Assembly: GCF_002237555.1 (NCBI RefSeq)
Contig: NZ_CP022540.1
Location: forward strand, 682,001 to 746,000
Origin: Antarctobacter heliothermus
GTDB lineage: Bacteria > Pseudomonadota > Alphaproteobacteria > Rhodobacterales > Rhodobacteraceae
Direction: 5' to 3'
DNA: 64,000 nt
The translations under genes and the position numbers were made by a program. The stretch's first letter is position 1, and every line of letters starts with the position of its first letter. This document shows, one piece after another, positions 31,910 to 41,891 of the stretch. The notes beneath the pieces were generated by a model. That model worked only from the letters and a program-made list of their open reading frames with translations. It was not told where the DNA came from and ran no database searches.

Positions 31910-32740
31910 TTAGCGGTCAGTCATCCGGGCCAGCACATCGGCCAGGGCCGCGCTGACCTCTTGATGCGCAAGCGGCCCCATCAGCTCCTCTGCCGCGCAA
32001 GCCTCAAAGTCGCTGAAAACCATACCGCGCGTCCCTTCGATGCGCGCCGCGTCCGAGGCCACAACTTCGATCACGTGGCTCACCCTTGGGCGCAAGGTTT
32101 CGATCATGTCACGGTTCACGAACAAGGGATCGCCTTCCAAAGTTTCCGGGGTTTCGACCGGAACAGGATGGTCGGCGAACCACAGAAGGACGATGTCGCC
32201 CCGCAATTGCGTCAGCAGGTGCTTCATCCGCGCAGTCCATGCCGTGCGCAGTTCCGTCAAGACTTCGGCATAACGATCACTGGACGCCTCTGCGAGCCGC
32301 CCCAGCATGTGCCGTACAAAGTGAAATTCCGTGAAATCTATCTCTGGATACAGCGTCATCAGCCGATCAGAGGCGCGCAGAAAACGGTCGTTTCGGCGCG
32401 GATGAACCGAATAGAACCGGTTTGACAGGTTTTGCGCCCCCATGATCTGAACAACCTTGGCCTCCGCCCCGGAAATCAAATCCATCACCGACGGATCATT
32501 CAGATAGATATCCACACCTGCGTTAACCACACCGAAATTCGCGCAGGCTAATTTGATTCGAGTTTCCAGCAACTCCGGAAACGGTTGTTCGACAAAACGG
32601 CCATACGTCTCGGTTCCGCCGAGGAATGCCACATATGAGCCATCCAATTGTCGGCGCGGACCGCGAAACAGAACGCGCGAATTGCCATAACGGCACGGAT
32701 AATATTCCAGGGACCCGTGGCCCCCGCCATGTACAGACAT
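31910..32740 (-). CDS. DUF6473-like protein
   Basis: A 276-residue protein. LEYYPCRYGNSRVLFRGPRR and GSYVAFLGGTETYGRFVE match my memory of the Rhodobacteraceae family DUF6473; its function is not known. The start is put at MSVHGGGHGS (32740), where GAGGTG lies nine bases upstream; a start at 32767 is open. FLGGTETYG and the later MGAQNLSNRFYSVHPRRND are the most conserved-looking parts. It faces the hydroxybutyryl-CoA dehydrogenase gene divergently. Confidence 0.7.
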   Translation of the reverse strand: MSVHGGGHGSLEYYPCRYGNSRVLFRGPRRQLDGSYVAFLGGTETYGRFVEQPFPELLETRIKLACANFGVVNAGVDIYLNDPSVMDLISGAEAKVVQIMGAQNLSNRFYSVHPRRNDRFLRASDRLMTLYPEIDFTEFHFVRHMLGRLAEASSDRYAEVLTELRTAWTARMKHLLTQLRGDIVLLWFADHPVPVETPETLEGDPLFVNRDMIETLRPRVSHVIEVVASDAARIEGTRGMVFSDFEACAAEELMGPLAHQEVSAALADVLARMTDR

Positions 32741-32887
32741 AATGCCCACCTCATTTATCTCACCCAACAGTGAGAATCGCGCAAAGCTCTTGCCATTTCC
32801 CTAAAGTGACAATGAGAGGAGAATCCGCTGCTCTTGCAGCCCTGCCCAAGGCGGGTCATGGTGGCGCTGGAAAAAAAGGGGCGGTCC

Positions 32888-33763
32888 ATGGAAATCAAAT
32901 CGGTTGGTATCGTTGGCGCAGGACAGATGGGAAACGGAATCGCCCATGTGATGGCGCAGGCGGGCTATGAGGTGCGTCTGAACGACATCAGCCAAGAGTC
33001 ACTGGACAAAGCCGTTGCCACGATCCGACTGAACCTTGATCGGCAGGTCAGCCGCGAAAAGATCACGGCCGAAGAACGCGATTCGACGCTCGGCCGTATT
33101 CGCACCACCATGGACCTGCCGGAGATCGCCCAGACCGATTTGGTGATTGAGGCGGCGACAGAACGCGAAGAGGTCAAGGACAAGATCTTTGCCGCGCTGG
33201 TGCCGGAACTGAAGCCTGAAACCATCCTGACCTCGAACACATCTTCGATTTCCATCACCCGGCTGGCGTCCCGCACGGATCGGCCCGAAAAATTCATGGG
33301 ATTCCATTTCATGAACCCGGTGCCGGTGATGAAATTGGTCGAACTGATCCGCGGCATCGCCACCGACAAGGAAACCTATGACGCCTGCCTGAAAGTGGTT
33401 CAAAGTCTGGACAAGACCGCCGCCTCGGCTGAGGATTTCCCGGCCTTCATCGTCAACCGCGTGCTGATCCCGATGATCAATGAGGCCTGCTATACGCTGT
33501 ATGAGGGCGTCGGCAACGTGCAGTCCATCGACATGGCGCTAAAGCTGGGGGCCAATCATCCGATGGGGCCGCTGGAACTGGCCGATTTCATCGGCTTGGA
33601 CACCTGCCTGGCAATCATGAATGTCCTGCATGACGGGCTGGCCGACACCAAATACCGCCCCTGCCCACTGCTGACAAAATACGTCGAGGCGGGTTGGCTG
33701 GGCCGCAAGACCAAGCGCGGATTTTACGATTATCGTGGAGAGGTTCCGGTCCCGACACGTTGA
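32888..33763 (+). CDS. 3-hydroxybutyryl-CoA dehydrogenase
   Basis: A 291-residue NAD(P)-dependent 3-hydroxyacyl-CoA dehydrogenase, oxidising or forming 3-hydroxybutyryl-CoA. Seen: the Rossmann motif VGIVGAGQMGNGIAHVMA, TSNTSSISITRLA, the catalytic His in GFHFMNPVPVMKLVE, and the C-terminal dimerisation domain (GANHPMGPLELADFIGLD). It is near etfBA, which fits short-chain acyl-CoA metabolism or the butyrate/PHB route. The length suits the 280-290-residue bacterial Hbd family. Confidence 0.93.
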   Translation: MEIKSVGIVGAGQMGNGIAHVMAQAGYEVRLNDISQESLDKAVATIRLNLDRQVSREKITAEERDSTLGRIRTTMDLPEIAQTDLVIEAATEREEVKDKIFAALVPELKPETILTSNTSSISITRLASRTDRPEKFMGFHFMNPVPVMKLVELIRGIATDKETYDACLKVVQSLDKTAASAEDFPAFIVNRVLIPMINEACYTLYEGVGNVQSIDMALKLGANHPMGPLELADFIGLDTCLAIMNVLHDGLADTKYRPCPLLTKYVEAGWLGRKTKRGFYDYRGEVPVPTR

Positions 33764-33790
33764 TCGGCGACGGAACCGCCGACCGGGGCG

Positions 33791-34669
33791 TCAGCTTTCG
33801 CACAGTTCCAGTGTCTTTTGACGCAGCCAGGCCACGAACTCGCGTTGGCCGCCCTCAAACGCCTTGATCGTCTCGGGTGAGATCGGCTCACCAACAACGG
33901 GCTTTTGCGGGCGACGGCAGGCGTGCACCACCTCGTGGATCAACAATCCTTGCCGGATTGTCGCCGAGACGCGGTTGGCAATCTGATAGACGCGGCTGTT
34001 CTGACCCGGGAAATAGATCGGCACGACGGTTGCGCCCGACCGTTGCACCATCTTGGCGGTAAACGGGTTCCACCCCGCCTCGACCGCCGTGCCCCACCAG
34101 CTTTCGGATGAGGCCACGACACCGGAGGGAAACAGCACAATCACGCCACCGTCCTTAAGGTGATCCATCGCATGCGCGCGCATCTCAAGGCTTTGTTCGC
34201 GGGCGTCTTCCTCATGCGGGAAGGGCACCGGGATCATGAACGGCTCGATCTCCTTGACGCCGGTCAACAGAGACCGGGTCAGAATTCGGTAATCCGTGCG
34301 CACCCGCCCAATCAATTCGGCCAGGATCATCCCGTCGACCAGCCCGTGCGGATGGTTGGCCACGACAATCACCGGGCCTTTGGAGGGAATGCGGGCAATC
34401 TGCTCTGCAGGCGTCTGGATGTCGATACCCATGATGCCCAGCGCCTGGCTCCAGAACGCCTGTCCCTCAACCGGGCCCATCCGTTCGAACCGGCGCACCA
34501 TACGCAACATCGGGATTTTTCCGGTCAGCCATTCAAGCGTACGGATAGTGTTCGCCTTCCACGGATTCGTGAAGGTGTTGGCGTAGCTGACCTGGCGCTT
34601 GTCGTAAGGCGCGGGGTTCTTTGCCACGCCTCTACGCCTGAGGGATGTCGCTTGGGTGCTTTCGACCAT
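33791..34669 (-). CDS. Lysophospholipid acyltransferase family protein (PlsC-like)
   Basis: A 292-residue acyltransferase. The catalytic NHPHGLVDG motif (NHxxxxD) and the substrate-binding FPSGVVAS motif are seen. It probably acylates a lysophospholipid or lyso-ornithine lipid at the inner membrane; the acceptor is not determined. It is on the minus strand next to the HPr gene, 45 bp downstream of it, and converges with the hydroxybutyryl-CoA dehydrogenase gene. Confidence 0.85.
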   Translation of the reverse strand: MVESTQATSLRRRGVAKNPAPYDKRQVSYANTFTNPWKANTIRTLEWLTGKIPMLRMVRRFERMGPVEGQAFWSQALGIMGIDIQTPAEQIARIPSKGPVIVVANHPHGLVDGMILAELIGRVRTDYRILTRSLLTGVKEIEPFMIPVPFPHEEDAREQSLEMRAHAMDHLKDGGVIVLFPSGVVASSESWWGTAVEAGWNPFTAKMVQRSGATVVPIYFPGQNSRVYQIANRVSATIRQGLLIHEVVHACRRPQKPVVGEPISPETIKAFEGGQREFVAWLRQKTLELCES

Positions 34670-34714
34670 GCGCCTGCTTCAGTCCCGTTCTATGCGTCAA
34701 TCCCGGTGCCGGGA

Positions 34715-34993
34715 CTAACAGTCCTCTCCGAAACGGTCCGCCACCAAGGCTTCGACCGCGTCGGCCAGTGCCTCGGCGTCCGGACCCGAGGTTTGGACTT
34801 CAATAGTGCTTCCTTTCGCGGCTGCCAACATCAAAAGCCCCATGATGCTATCTCCGCTGGCGGACATCCCGTCGCGGGCCACCTCTGCCGTTGCGTCAAA
34901 GCCTTCCACAACCTCGACCAGTTTGGCCGAGGCACGGGCATGCAGCCCCTTCTCGTTTACGATCTTCAACGCGCGGTTGACGGATGTGGACAT
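34715..34993 (-). CDS. Phosphocarrier protein HPr
   Basis: A 92-residue HPr-like phosphocarrier. The phosphorylated His is in GLHARASAKL (about His18), and the regulatory serine site is in GDSIMGLLML (about Ser49), the target of HprK. In alphaproteobacteria this HPr works in the regulatory, not sugar-transporting, PTS. It is 35 bp downstream of the EIIA gene in the hprK-rapZ cluster. Confidence 0.95.
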   Translation of the reverse strand: MSTSVNRALKIVNEKGLHARASAKLVEVVEGFDATAEVARDGMSASGDSIMGLLMLAAAKGSTIEVQTSGPDAEALADAVEALVADRFGEDC

Positions 34994-35028
34994 GAGGACC
35001 GGGCTTTCTCGTGGCGGATCAATACTGT

Positions 35029-35427
35029 TCAGGAGGGATCAGCCGGAATGTTCTGGCTGTCAATATACTTCCGCCCTGCTTCCAGGGCGTTGCGTACCGC
35101 TTCTGGCACCTTGAGATGACGGCTTTTGGTGAGCTTGATCAGCATGGGCAGATTCGCGCCATACAGGATACGACGGTTGTCAGGGCGGCAGGCCGCCAAT
35201 GACAAGTTCGACGGCGATCCACCGAACATGTCCGTCACGATCACCACGCCACCACCGCTGTCAACCGCGTCGGCGGCTGCCCTGATCTCGTCCTGCTTGG
35301 CATCCCGGTCAGCATCCGCCTCAATCGAGATGGCCACAATAGCGGGTTGTTCGCCGACAACATGCTCCACCGCCGCGAGATACTCGCGTGCCAGACCACC
35401 ATGTGCGACGATTACGATGCCGATCAC
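35029..35427 (-). CDS. PTS EIIA component, mannose type
   Basis: A 132-residue EIIA-Man-type protein, likely the phosphate acceptor from HPr. The active His is in VIVAHGGLAREYL (His9) and the fold signature is VVIVTDMFGGSPSNLSL. It starts with GTG overlapping the rapZ stop (GTGA). No matching sugar permease is near, so a regulatory role is likely. Confidence 0.92.
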   Translation of the reverse strand: MIGIVIVAHGGLAREYLAAVEHVVGEQPAIVAISIEADADRDAKQDEIRAAADAVDSGGGVVIVTDMFGGSPSNLSLAACRPDNRRILYGANLPMLIKLTKSRHLKVPEAVRNALEAGRKYIDSQNIPADPS

Positions 35428-36353
35428 CTGGTTTTCACTCCACTCACGCCAGTCTCGCGCTCGGCAACAGACGCGGCACCCCGACGTTCCAGTTCACGGT
35501 GCCTAATTGACACCCGCCAGCCTTCCTGTGCAAGAGCCGCCGCCACGTTTTCCGTAACGGCAACGGACCGATGTTTGCCGCCTGTACAGCCAAAGCCGAT
35601 GGCAAAATGCGCCTTGCCTTCGGCTACGCAGGCCGGAAGCATGAGCAGGATCAGCCCCGTCGCGCGGTCCAGAAACTCATCGTAGCGAGGGTCGGCGCCG
35701 ACAAACCCGGCCACTTCCGGGTCTAGCCCGGTAAAGTCGCGCAGGTCTTTTTCCCAATGGGGGTTGCGGAGAAAGCGGCAGTCGATGACCACATCCAGCC
35801 CCTGCGGCAACCCGCGTTTGTAGGAAAAACTCTGGACCGAAACGGCCATGCCCTGACCGGTGACCTCACCAAACCAGCCTTCCATTTCGGCACGCAGATC
35901 GTGCACCGTCAGTTCAGACGTATCGATCAGGATGTCAGCGCGTACACTGACATCTGTCAGCAGCGCTTTCTCCCGGAAGACACCGGCTTGCGGTGTGTCA
36001 TCGGGGGCCATCGGGTGGCGGCGGCGGGTTTCAGAATAGCGCCGCACCAACACCTCATTCGAACAGTCGAGGTACAGCAGATCCACCGTCACGCCCAAGT
36101 GTTCCGCCAACGTGTCGCGCAGTTGCAGCAACCCTTCGGCGCTGAAATCGCGGTTGCGCACGTCGATGCCCAGCGCCAGAGGACGCGCGAGCGGGCTGTC
36201 CCCCTCAACAAGGCGGGGTATCAGGCTGAGCGGGATATTATCGATGCTTTCGAACCCAAGATCCTCAAGCACGTTGATCGCGCTTGATCGCCCGGCGCCC
36301 GAAGGGCCGGTGACAAACACGATGCGGGCGCTGGCCGGTTCCATTTGATCCAT
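35424..36353 (-). CDS. rapZ: RNase adapter protein RapZ
   Basis: A 309-residue RapZ (YvcJ) family P-loop protein. Seen: Walker A in FVTGPSGAGRSSAINVLED, the Walker-B-like segment GIDVRNRDF, and the C-terminal domain GCTGGKHRSVAVTE. In enterobacteria RapZ guides RNase E to the GlmZ sRNA; in alphaproteobacteria the target is unclear. It starts two bases after hprK. Confidence 0.95.
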   Translation of the reverse strand: MDQMEPASARIVFVTGPSGAGRSSAINVLEDLGFESIDNIPLSLIPRLVEGDSPLARPLALGIDVRNRDFSAEGLLQLRDTLAEHLGVTVDLLYLDCSNEVLVRRYSETRRRHPMAPDDTPQAGVFREKALLTDVSVRADILIDTSELTVHDLRAEMEGWFGEVTGQGMAVSVQSFSYKRGLPQGLDVVIDCRFLRNPHWEKDLRDFTGLDPEVAGFVGADPRYDEFLDRATGLILLMLPACVAEGKAHFAIGFGCTGGKHRSVAVTENVAAALAQEGWRVSIRHRELERRGAASVAERETGVSGVKTR

Positions 36354-36355
36354 TT

Positions 36356-36772
36356 CTAGTCTCGCCTTCCGGCTGTTAGATAATGAATAAGTCCTGCTGC
36401 GAAATACTCAGACGCGGAATTGTGAAGCAATGGCACTTCGACGCCCAGCATGCGGGTGGTGCGGTTAGGTGGCAGGCGATGCGTTTCCGCCACATCCAGA
36501 TCAAGCACGGCGGCCAGCGGAACGTCGTCGACACAGTCGGCGTGCAAGAGACCGATTCGACGCGCTTCGATCAAACCTCGCAAGGCGAACGGCACGGACA
36601 AGTGCAGCAAATCCTGCGTCCGGGTGACGATGGTCCGGTCGTCGGCGATCAGGGTCGCGCCGCGCACCATCATTTCCAGCGCAAGCCCGGATTTGCCGCG
36701 TCCCGAGGCACCGCGTATCAACAGGCCCCGGCCCGCCACCGAAACAGAGGTGGCATGCACGATCTCACGCAT
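36356..36772 (-). CDS. hprK: HPr kinase/phosphorylase, short alphaproteobacterial form
   Basis: A 138-residue HprK made of the kinase domain only; the N-terminal domain of Gram-positive HprK (about 310 residues) is absent, as usual in alphaproteobacteria. Walker A is in IRGASGRGKSGLALEMM, followed by GATLIADDRT. It phosphorylates HPr on serine. It lies between chvG and rapZ with ten- and two-base gaps, so sensing by ChvG and HPr phosphorylation are in one operon. Confidence 0.94.
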   Translation of the reverse strand: MREIVHATSVSVAGRGLLIRGASGRGKSGLALEMMVRGATLIADDRTIVTRTQDLLHLSVPFALRGLIEARRIGLLHADCVDDVPLAAVLDLDVAETHRLPPNRTTRMLGVEVPLLHNSASEYFAAGLIHYLTAGRRD

Positions 36773-36781
36773 GGGTGGCGG

Positions 36782-38500
36782 TCAGACCGGCAGGCCGACG
36801 ACGAACCGCGCGCCCAGCGGTTCAGACGTGACATCCGCCTCTGTCGGGCGGATGTTTTCGGCCCAGATAACGCCGCCATGCGCCTCGATGATCTGTTTCG
36901 AAATCGCCAGCCCAAGGCCGGAGTTGTTTCCAAAATCCTGCTGTGGCCGCGACGTGTAAAAGCGCTTGAAGATCTTTTGCAGCGCATCCTCGGGGATGCC
37001 GGGGCCGGTATCCTCAACCACCACCAGAACCCGGTTGTCGCGGCGACGTGCCCAGACGCGGATGGCATCGCCGTCCTCGCAAAAGCTGATCGCATTGGTG
37101 ATCAGGTTGACAAACACCTGCGCCACGCGCGGTTCCAGCCCGGTGATCGTGACCGGCTTTTTGGGCAGGTCGGAAATGAACTCGATCCCCTTCTGGCGCG
37201 CATCCTGACCAAGAAACTCTGTCAGGTTGCCCAGCATTTCCAGAAGATTGAACTCTTGCTCCTCTTCTTTGACCAATTCGCTGTCCAGCCGCGACGCGTT
37301 GGAAATGTCGCTGACCAGACGATCCAGCCTGCGGACATCGTGTTCGATCACGTCCAACAGCTTTGTCCGATGCTCTTCTTTCTTAACCATGCGCAGGCTG
37401 CCCACGGCGGACCGCAGGCTGGCCAGTGGGTTCTTGATTTCATGCGCCACATCGGCGGCAAACTGTTCGTTCGCGTCGATCCGGTCATACAGCGCGCCAA
37501 CCATCCCGCGCAGCGCGCCGGACAGGCGACCGATCTCATCGGGGCGCGCAGTCAGATCGGGGATGCGGATGCGACCGGGGGTGCGTGCCTTGCGGTTGCG
37601 ATCACGGCCAATTTCGGCGGCATCGGCCAGATCGGAAATCGGGTTGGCGATGGTCGAGGCCAGCACAAGGCTAAGCCCGATGGACACCAACGTGGCGATG
37701 ACAAACATCTGCAATACGCGCTCACGTTCGGCACTGACAGCGGCATCAATTTCGGCCGCAGGAGAGACCAGCGCAATGGTGCCAATCAGCTGATCGCCCT
37801 GCTGGATCGGGCTGAAGGCGAAAAAGAGCGTTTGTCCGTCGCCACCACCAGACTCCACGCGGGTCTGCCCCGGATCACCCGCCTCTATCGCGCGGCGCAG
37901 GCGGTCCTCCAGATCCAGATCGGGGGTGTCTTCGAAATAGGTGAACAGCCCCGCAACGCTGTCCCATACTGTGTTTAGGAAATCCGATATCAGGGTCGGC
38001 TTTTCCTCTTCGGCGGGCGGAATGATCGGGGGCATCACCCCTTGCGTCTCACCGACAAGAAAGCTGGCGCTATCGAAAACCATCAGCTTGACGCCATCGC
38101 GCAGATCGATCCCGTCGACCGTGCGTGCTACGTCCAGCCCGTCGCCGGTGCCCAAACTGACCGGCGCGCCAAGCGGCAGTTGCGCCTCAAACACATCGGC
38201 GACCAATTCAACTTCGGCCTGCAAGGCATTCACCCGCTGGACGGCCAACGTGTCGCGGGAGGAATTCAGCCACAAAATACCCGCCACCAACACGTTCAAC
38301 GCAATCAAGTTGAACGTGATGATCTTGCGCGTCAGCGGGGAACGATTGAGCGTGAACAGGCCCCGCCGCGCGCGGTTATCACGCAGCTCTTTTTCGACGA
38401 TGTTATCCGGGGCGACCCAATCGTCACCCAGCACGACATCCGCATCGCGGCGCGCGCCCTTTCGATCATCCTGCATGGGGAGCTGTTCGGCCAGGGCCAT
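36782..38500 (-). CDS. chvG: Sensor histidine kinase ChvG
   Basis: A 572-residue inner-membrane kinase. Order: cytoplasmic N-terminus, TM1 (about 58-78), periplasmic sensor (about 80-265), TM2, HAMP, HisKA with FAADVAHEIKNPLASLRSAV, and HATPase (NAISFCEDGD, DTGPGIPEDAL, NSGLGLAISKQI). ChvG/ChvI (ExoS/ChvI, BvrS/BvrR) controls acid and envelope responses in alphaproteobacteria. It is three bases after chvI. Confidence 0.93.
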   Translation of the reverse strand: MALAEQLPMQDDRKGARRDADVVLGDDWVAPDNIVEKELRDNRARRGLFTLNRSPLTRKIITFNLIALNVLVAGILWLNSSRDTLAVQRVNALQAEVELVADVFEAQLPLGAPVSLGTGDGLDVARTVDGIDLRDGVKLMVFDSASFLVGETQGVMPPIIPPAEEEKPTLISDFLNTVWDSVAGLFTYFEDTPDLDLEDRLRRAIEAGDPGQTRVESGGGDGQTLFFAFSPIQQGDQLIGTIALVSPAAEIDAAVSAERERVLQMFVIATLVSIGLSLVLASTIANPISDLADAAEIGRDRNRKARTPGRIRIPDLTARPDEIGRLSGALRGMVGALYDRIDANEQFAADVAHEIKNPLASLRSAVGSLRMVKKEEHRTKLLDVIEHDVRRLDRLVSDISNASRLDSELVKEEEQEFNLLEMLGNLTEFLGQDARQKGIEFISDLPKKPVTITGLEPRVAQVFVNLITNAISFCEDGDAIRVWARRRDNRVLVVVEDTGPGIPEDALQKIFKRFYTSRPQQDFGNNSGLGLAISKQIIEAHGGVIWAENIRPTEADVTSEPLGARFVVGLPV

Positions 38501-38503
38501 CCC

Positions 38504-39205
38504 CTACTCTTCGTTGTAGCGGTATCCGATACCGTAAAGCGTTTCGATCGCCGAAAACTCTGTGTCGACCGTGCGCATCTTCTTGCGCAACCGCTTGATG
38601 TGGCTGTCGATGGTGCGATCGTCGACATAGACCTGATCGTCATAGGCCACATCCATCAACTGATCACGCGATTTGACGAAACCGGGGCGCTGCGCGAGCG
38701 CCTGCAACAGCAGAAATTCGGTCACTGTCAGTGAGACATCCATGCCTCTCCACGTCACCGCGTGCCGCAGCGGATCCATGTTCAGGCTGCCGCGGGTCAT
38801 CAGCTTGGTCTCTTCGGTGTCGCCGACCACATCGCCGGCAACCGCCTCTTGGCGGCGCAGCAGCGCGCGGATGCGTTCCACCAGCAGACGTTGCGAAAAC
38901 GGCTTTTTCACATAGTCGTCGGCCCCCATGCGCAGTCCCAGCACCTCATCAATCTCATCGTCTTTGGAGGTGAGAAAGATCACCGGCATCTTGGATTTCT
39001 GCCGCACGCGTTGTAGCAGGTCCATGCCGTCCATGCGCGGCATCTTGATGTCGAACACGGCCATGTCCGGCATCTTTTTGTTGAAGGCGTCAAGCGCCGA
39101 CTGACCGTCGTGATAGGTTTCCACCTCAAACCCTTCTGCCTCAAGGGTCATTGATACGGACGTCAGGATATTCCTGTCATCGTCCACAAGGGCGATTTTA
39201 GACAT
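38504..39205 (-). CDS. chvI: Response regulator ChvI
   Basis: A 233-residue OmpR-family regulator. The receiver ([18 protein letters not shown]; acceptor Asp in [12 protein letters not shown]) is followed by a winged-helix DNA-binding domain ([37 protein letters not shown]). It is the first gene of chvI-chvG-hprK-rapZ-EIIA-HPr and is divergent from pckA, a common alphaproteobacterial order. Confidence 0.95.
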   Translation of the reverse strand: MSKIALVDDDRNILTSVSMTLEAEGFEVETYHDGQSALDAFNKKMPDMAVFDIKMPRMDGMDLLQRVRQKSKMPVIFLTSKDDEIDEVLGLRMGADDYVKKPFSQRLLVERIRALLRRQEAVAGDVVGDTEETKLMTRGSLNMDPLRHAVTWRGMDVSLTVTEFLLLQALAQRPGFVKSRDQLMDVAYDDQVYVDDRTIDSHIKRLRKKMRTVDTEFSAIETLYGIGYRYNEE

Positions 39206-39543
39206 TGCACTGTCCTTGTTACTGCTCTGGTTGCCTGTTTTTTGTCATACTATTGGCGAAATTCCGCTTTACAGCAATGCCAATCTGCGAATCAGGCACC
39301 CAACCACACCTCATCGGACGCGAATAAGGCAAAGGAATGGCTAAAAAGCCTCACCCGTTTCCGTCGCATTGTGACGGTCCGGGCCAAGCCTCGGCGTGGT
39401 ATCGCTAAACTCAGGCTTGGTAGCGCAAACTGCGCTCTTGCGTCCTGTTCATGTCGAAAAGCGACGTGTTAAGAGGGCGTGCACGGGCGTCTAACAGCAC
39501 CGTACAGCAACTTTCGAAAAGCGCTGCGACAGGAGCAAGGCAA
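39206..39543. other. chvI-pckA divergent intergenic region
   Basis: A 338-bp region between divergent genes that must hold both promoters. It contains two TCGAAAAGCG copies (39454-39463 and 39514-39523) exactly 60 bp apart, the second about 20 bp before pckA, and an imperfect CGTCGCATTGTGACG palindrome near 39363. No gene is convincing. An open frame from 39451 is only an extension of pckA. Confidence 0.45.
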
Positions 39544-41142
39544 ATGACATTTGGACGGGTGAACCCAGAGTTCCGGCTAGAAGACCAGGGGATCGAAGGG
39601 CTCGGCAATGTCTATTATAACCTCATGGAGCCCGCGCTTATCGAAGCGGCGCTCAAACGAGGTGAAGGCACGCTGGGCAAAGGCGGGTCCTTTCTCGTAA
39701 CCACAGGCAAATACACGGGCCGGTCGCCCAAGGATAAATTTGTCGTCCGCACCCCCTTGGTCGAGGATTCGATCTGGTGGGAAAACAACCAGCCGATGGC
39801 GGCCGACGCCTTTGACCGGCTGTATGCCGACATGCTGACGCACATGATCGACAAAGACTACTATGTGCAGGACCTTGTCGGCGGTGCCGATCCGGCCAAT
39901 GCCATCGATGTCCGCGTGGTCACGGAACTGGCGTGGCACAGTCTGTTTGTCCGCCACTTGCTGCGCCGCCCCGACCATGAGGATGTGGACAGCTTCGTCG
40001 CTGATTTCACGATCATCAACTGCCCGACTTTCAAGGCAGACCCGGAAAAGCATGGCTGCAACTCAGAGACAGTGATCGCGCTGAACTTTGACAAAAAGCT
40101 GATCCTGATCGGAAACACCGAATATGCCGGTGAAAACAAGAAGTCGGTCTTTACGCTGCTGAATTACATCCTGCCCGGCAAGGGCATCATGGCGATGCAC
40201 TGCTCGGCCAACCATGCGCCAGGCAATCCCATTGATACGGCGGTTTTCTTTGGCCTTTCGGGCACCGGAAAAACCACCCTGTCCGCCGACCCGGAGCGCG
40301 TTTTGATCGGCGACGACGAGCATGGCTGGTCGGATCGCGGCACCTTCAACTTCGAAGGCGGCTGCTATGCCAAGACGATCAACCTGTCGCCCGAGGCAGA
40401 GCCGGAAATCTACGCCACCACAGAGATGTTCGGCACCGTGATCGAGAACATGGTCTTTGATCCTGAAACCTTTGATCTGGATTTCGAGGATGACAGCCTG
40501 ACCGCCAACATGCGCTGCGCCTATCCTCTGCACTATATCTCGAACGCGTCCAAGTCGGCCCTTGGCGGGCACCCCAAGAACATCATCATGCTGACCTGTG
40601 ATGCGTTCGGTGTTCTGCCCCCCATCGCACGGCTGACTCCGGCGCAGGCGATGTATCACTTTCTGTCCGGCTTCACCTCCAAGGTGGCAGGCACTGAACG
40701 TGGCGTGACAGAGCCAGAGCCGACCTTCAGCACCTGTTTCGGCGCGCCCTTCATGCCGCGTCGTCCAGAATCCTACGGCAACCTCTTGCGTGACAAGATC
40801 GCCAAGCACGGCGCAACCTGCTGGCTGGTGAACACCGGCTGGACCGGCGGCGCCTATGGGACCGGCTCGCGGATGCCGATCAAGGCCACACGCTCTTTGT
40901 TGACCGCCGCTCTGGAAGGCAAACTGGCCAGCATTGAGTTCCGCAAAGACCCCAACTTTGGCTTCGAGGTGCCGGTCGCGGTCGAAGGCGTGCCGGAACT
41001 GCTGCTGAACCCGCGCAAGACTTGGGAAGACAAGGCCGCCTATGACGCGCAGGCCCAGAAACTGGTCCAGATGTTTGCCGACAACTTTGAGCAATACGCG
41101 CCCTACATCGACGAAGACGTAAAGGCCGTTGCCATCGGCTGA
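39544..41142 (+). CDS. pckA: Phosphoenolpyruvate carboxykinase (ATP)
   Basis: A 532-residue ATP-type PEP carboxykinase, converting oxaloacetate to PEP at the start of gluconeogenesis. Seen: [12 protein letters not shown], the kinase P-loop [14 protein letters not shown] (about residue 237), the metal-binding LIGDDEHGW, and [15 protein letters not shown]. The start [10 protein letters not shown] has AGGAG ten bases ahead; the frame is open from 39451. It is divergent from chvI, and ChvI is known to affect pckA in rhizobia. Confidence 0.97.
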   Translation: MTFGRVNPEFRLEDQGIEGLGNVYYNLMEPALIEAALKRGEGTLGKGGSFLVTTGKYTGRSPKDKFVVRTPLVEDSIWWENNQPMAADAFDRLYADMLTHMIDKDYYVQDLVGGADPANAIDVRVVTELAWHSLFVRHLLRRPDHEDVDSFVADFTIINCPTFKADPEKHGCNSETVIALNFDKKLILIGNTEYAGENKKSVFTLLNYILPGKGIMAMHCSANHAPGNPIDTAVFFGLSGTGKTTLSADPERVLIGDDEHGWSDRGTFNFEGGCYAKTINLSPEAEPEIYATTEMFGTVIENMVFDPETFDLDFEDDSLTANMRCAYPLHYISNASKSALGGHPKNIIMLTCDAFGVLPPIARLTPAQAMYHFLSGFTSKVAGTERGVTEPEPTFSTCFGAPFMPRRPESYGNLLRDKIAKHGATCWLVNTGWTGGAYGTGSRMPIKATRSLLTAALEGKLASIEFRKDPNFGFEVPVAVEGVPELLLNPRKTWEDKAAYDAQAQKLVQMFADNFEQYAPYIDEDVKAVAIG

Positions 41143-41161
41143 TCCCCGCTCAGGGATTGGC

Positions 41162-41193
41162 AAAAGCCCTCCGCTTAGGCGGGGGGCTTTTTC
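41162..41193 (+). terminator. Intrinsic terminator of pckA
   Basis: AAAAGCCC(T)CCGC, a three-base loop and GGCGGGGGGCTTTTT form a stem with a T run, 20 bp after pckA. Confidence 0.85.
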
Positions 41194-41287
41194 ATTTCAA
41201 GGGGCAAGGCGGGTAGGCAAAACCCGCCTCTGCGCCTAACTTGTCGACATGTTAGCTTCACGGTCCACCCCGACGGGAGATGCCGCC

Positions 41288-41833
41288 ATGTCCACCAAAC
41301 CGCTTGCCGCCGTATTCGCCGCCCTGATCGCGGGCCAGCCCGCCCTGGCAGAGGTCGGCGCCTTTGTTTCCCCCCCCGTGACGCTTGAGGGTTTTGGCGT
41401 CATCTGTGAGGTCCAGCTACAAGGCACGCGGCCTGCGCCCGACACGCTGTCGGGTCTGTTGAACCTTGTTGATCAGGACCGGCCCATTGATGTCGAGACA
41501 TTGCAGGTGCCCGCAGAGCTGGGTCTCAGCTTTGGCATACGTTCCAGCCTGACGGCCGGATCTGCGGTGCCTGAGGTGACGGTTGTCGTCACCCATCCGC
41601 CCATGGGCCCCAACGGTGTGACCGTTGAACGCTGGCCCACACCAATGAATTTCGGTGAGACCTCGCTGAACCTGTTCACATTCGAGCATGAATATGAACT
41701 GGCCGAAGGGGCCTGGATGTTCCAGTTGGAGCAGGATGGCAAGGTGCTACTGCAGCAGCCATTCCAAGTGACGGCCCCCGGCACAGTCCCTGCGGTGCAA
41801 CAGGCGTGTTTCGCAGCAGAAATCATGTCCTGA
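41288..41833 (+). CDS. DUF3859-like secreted protein
   Basis: A 181-residue protein with a signal peptide (MSTKPLAAVFAALIAGQPAL, cut near ALA-EVG). The beta-rich mature domain (VTVVVTHPPMGPNGVTVERW, FTFEHEYELAEGAWMFQL) matches DUF3859 as I remember it. Function unknown. The start is at 41288, with GGGAGAT upstream. It is monocistronic, converging on the BKACE gene. Confidence 0.7.
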   Translation: MSTKPLAAVFAALIAGQPALAEVGAFVSPPVTLEGFGVICEVQLQGTRPAPDTLSGLLNLVDQDRPIDVETLQVPAELGLSFGIRSSLTAGSAVPEVTVVVTHPPMGPNGVTVERWPTPMNFGETSLNLFTFEHEYELAEGAWMFQLEQDGKVLLQQPFQVTAPGTVPAVQQACFAAEIMS

Positions 41834-41891
41834 CCACCGCCTGCAGGTGCAGGCGGGGACCACCCCCGCCTACATCAGAACTGTACCGCTT

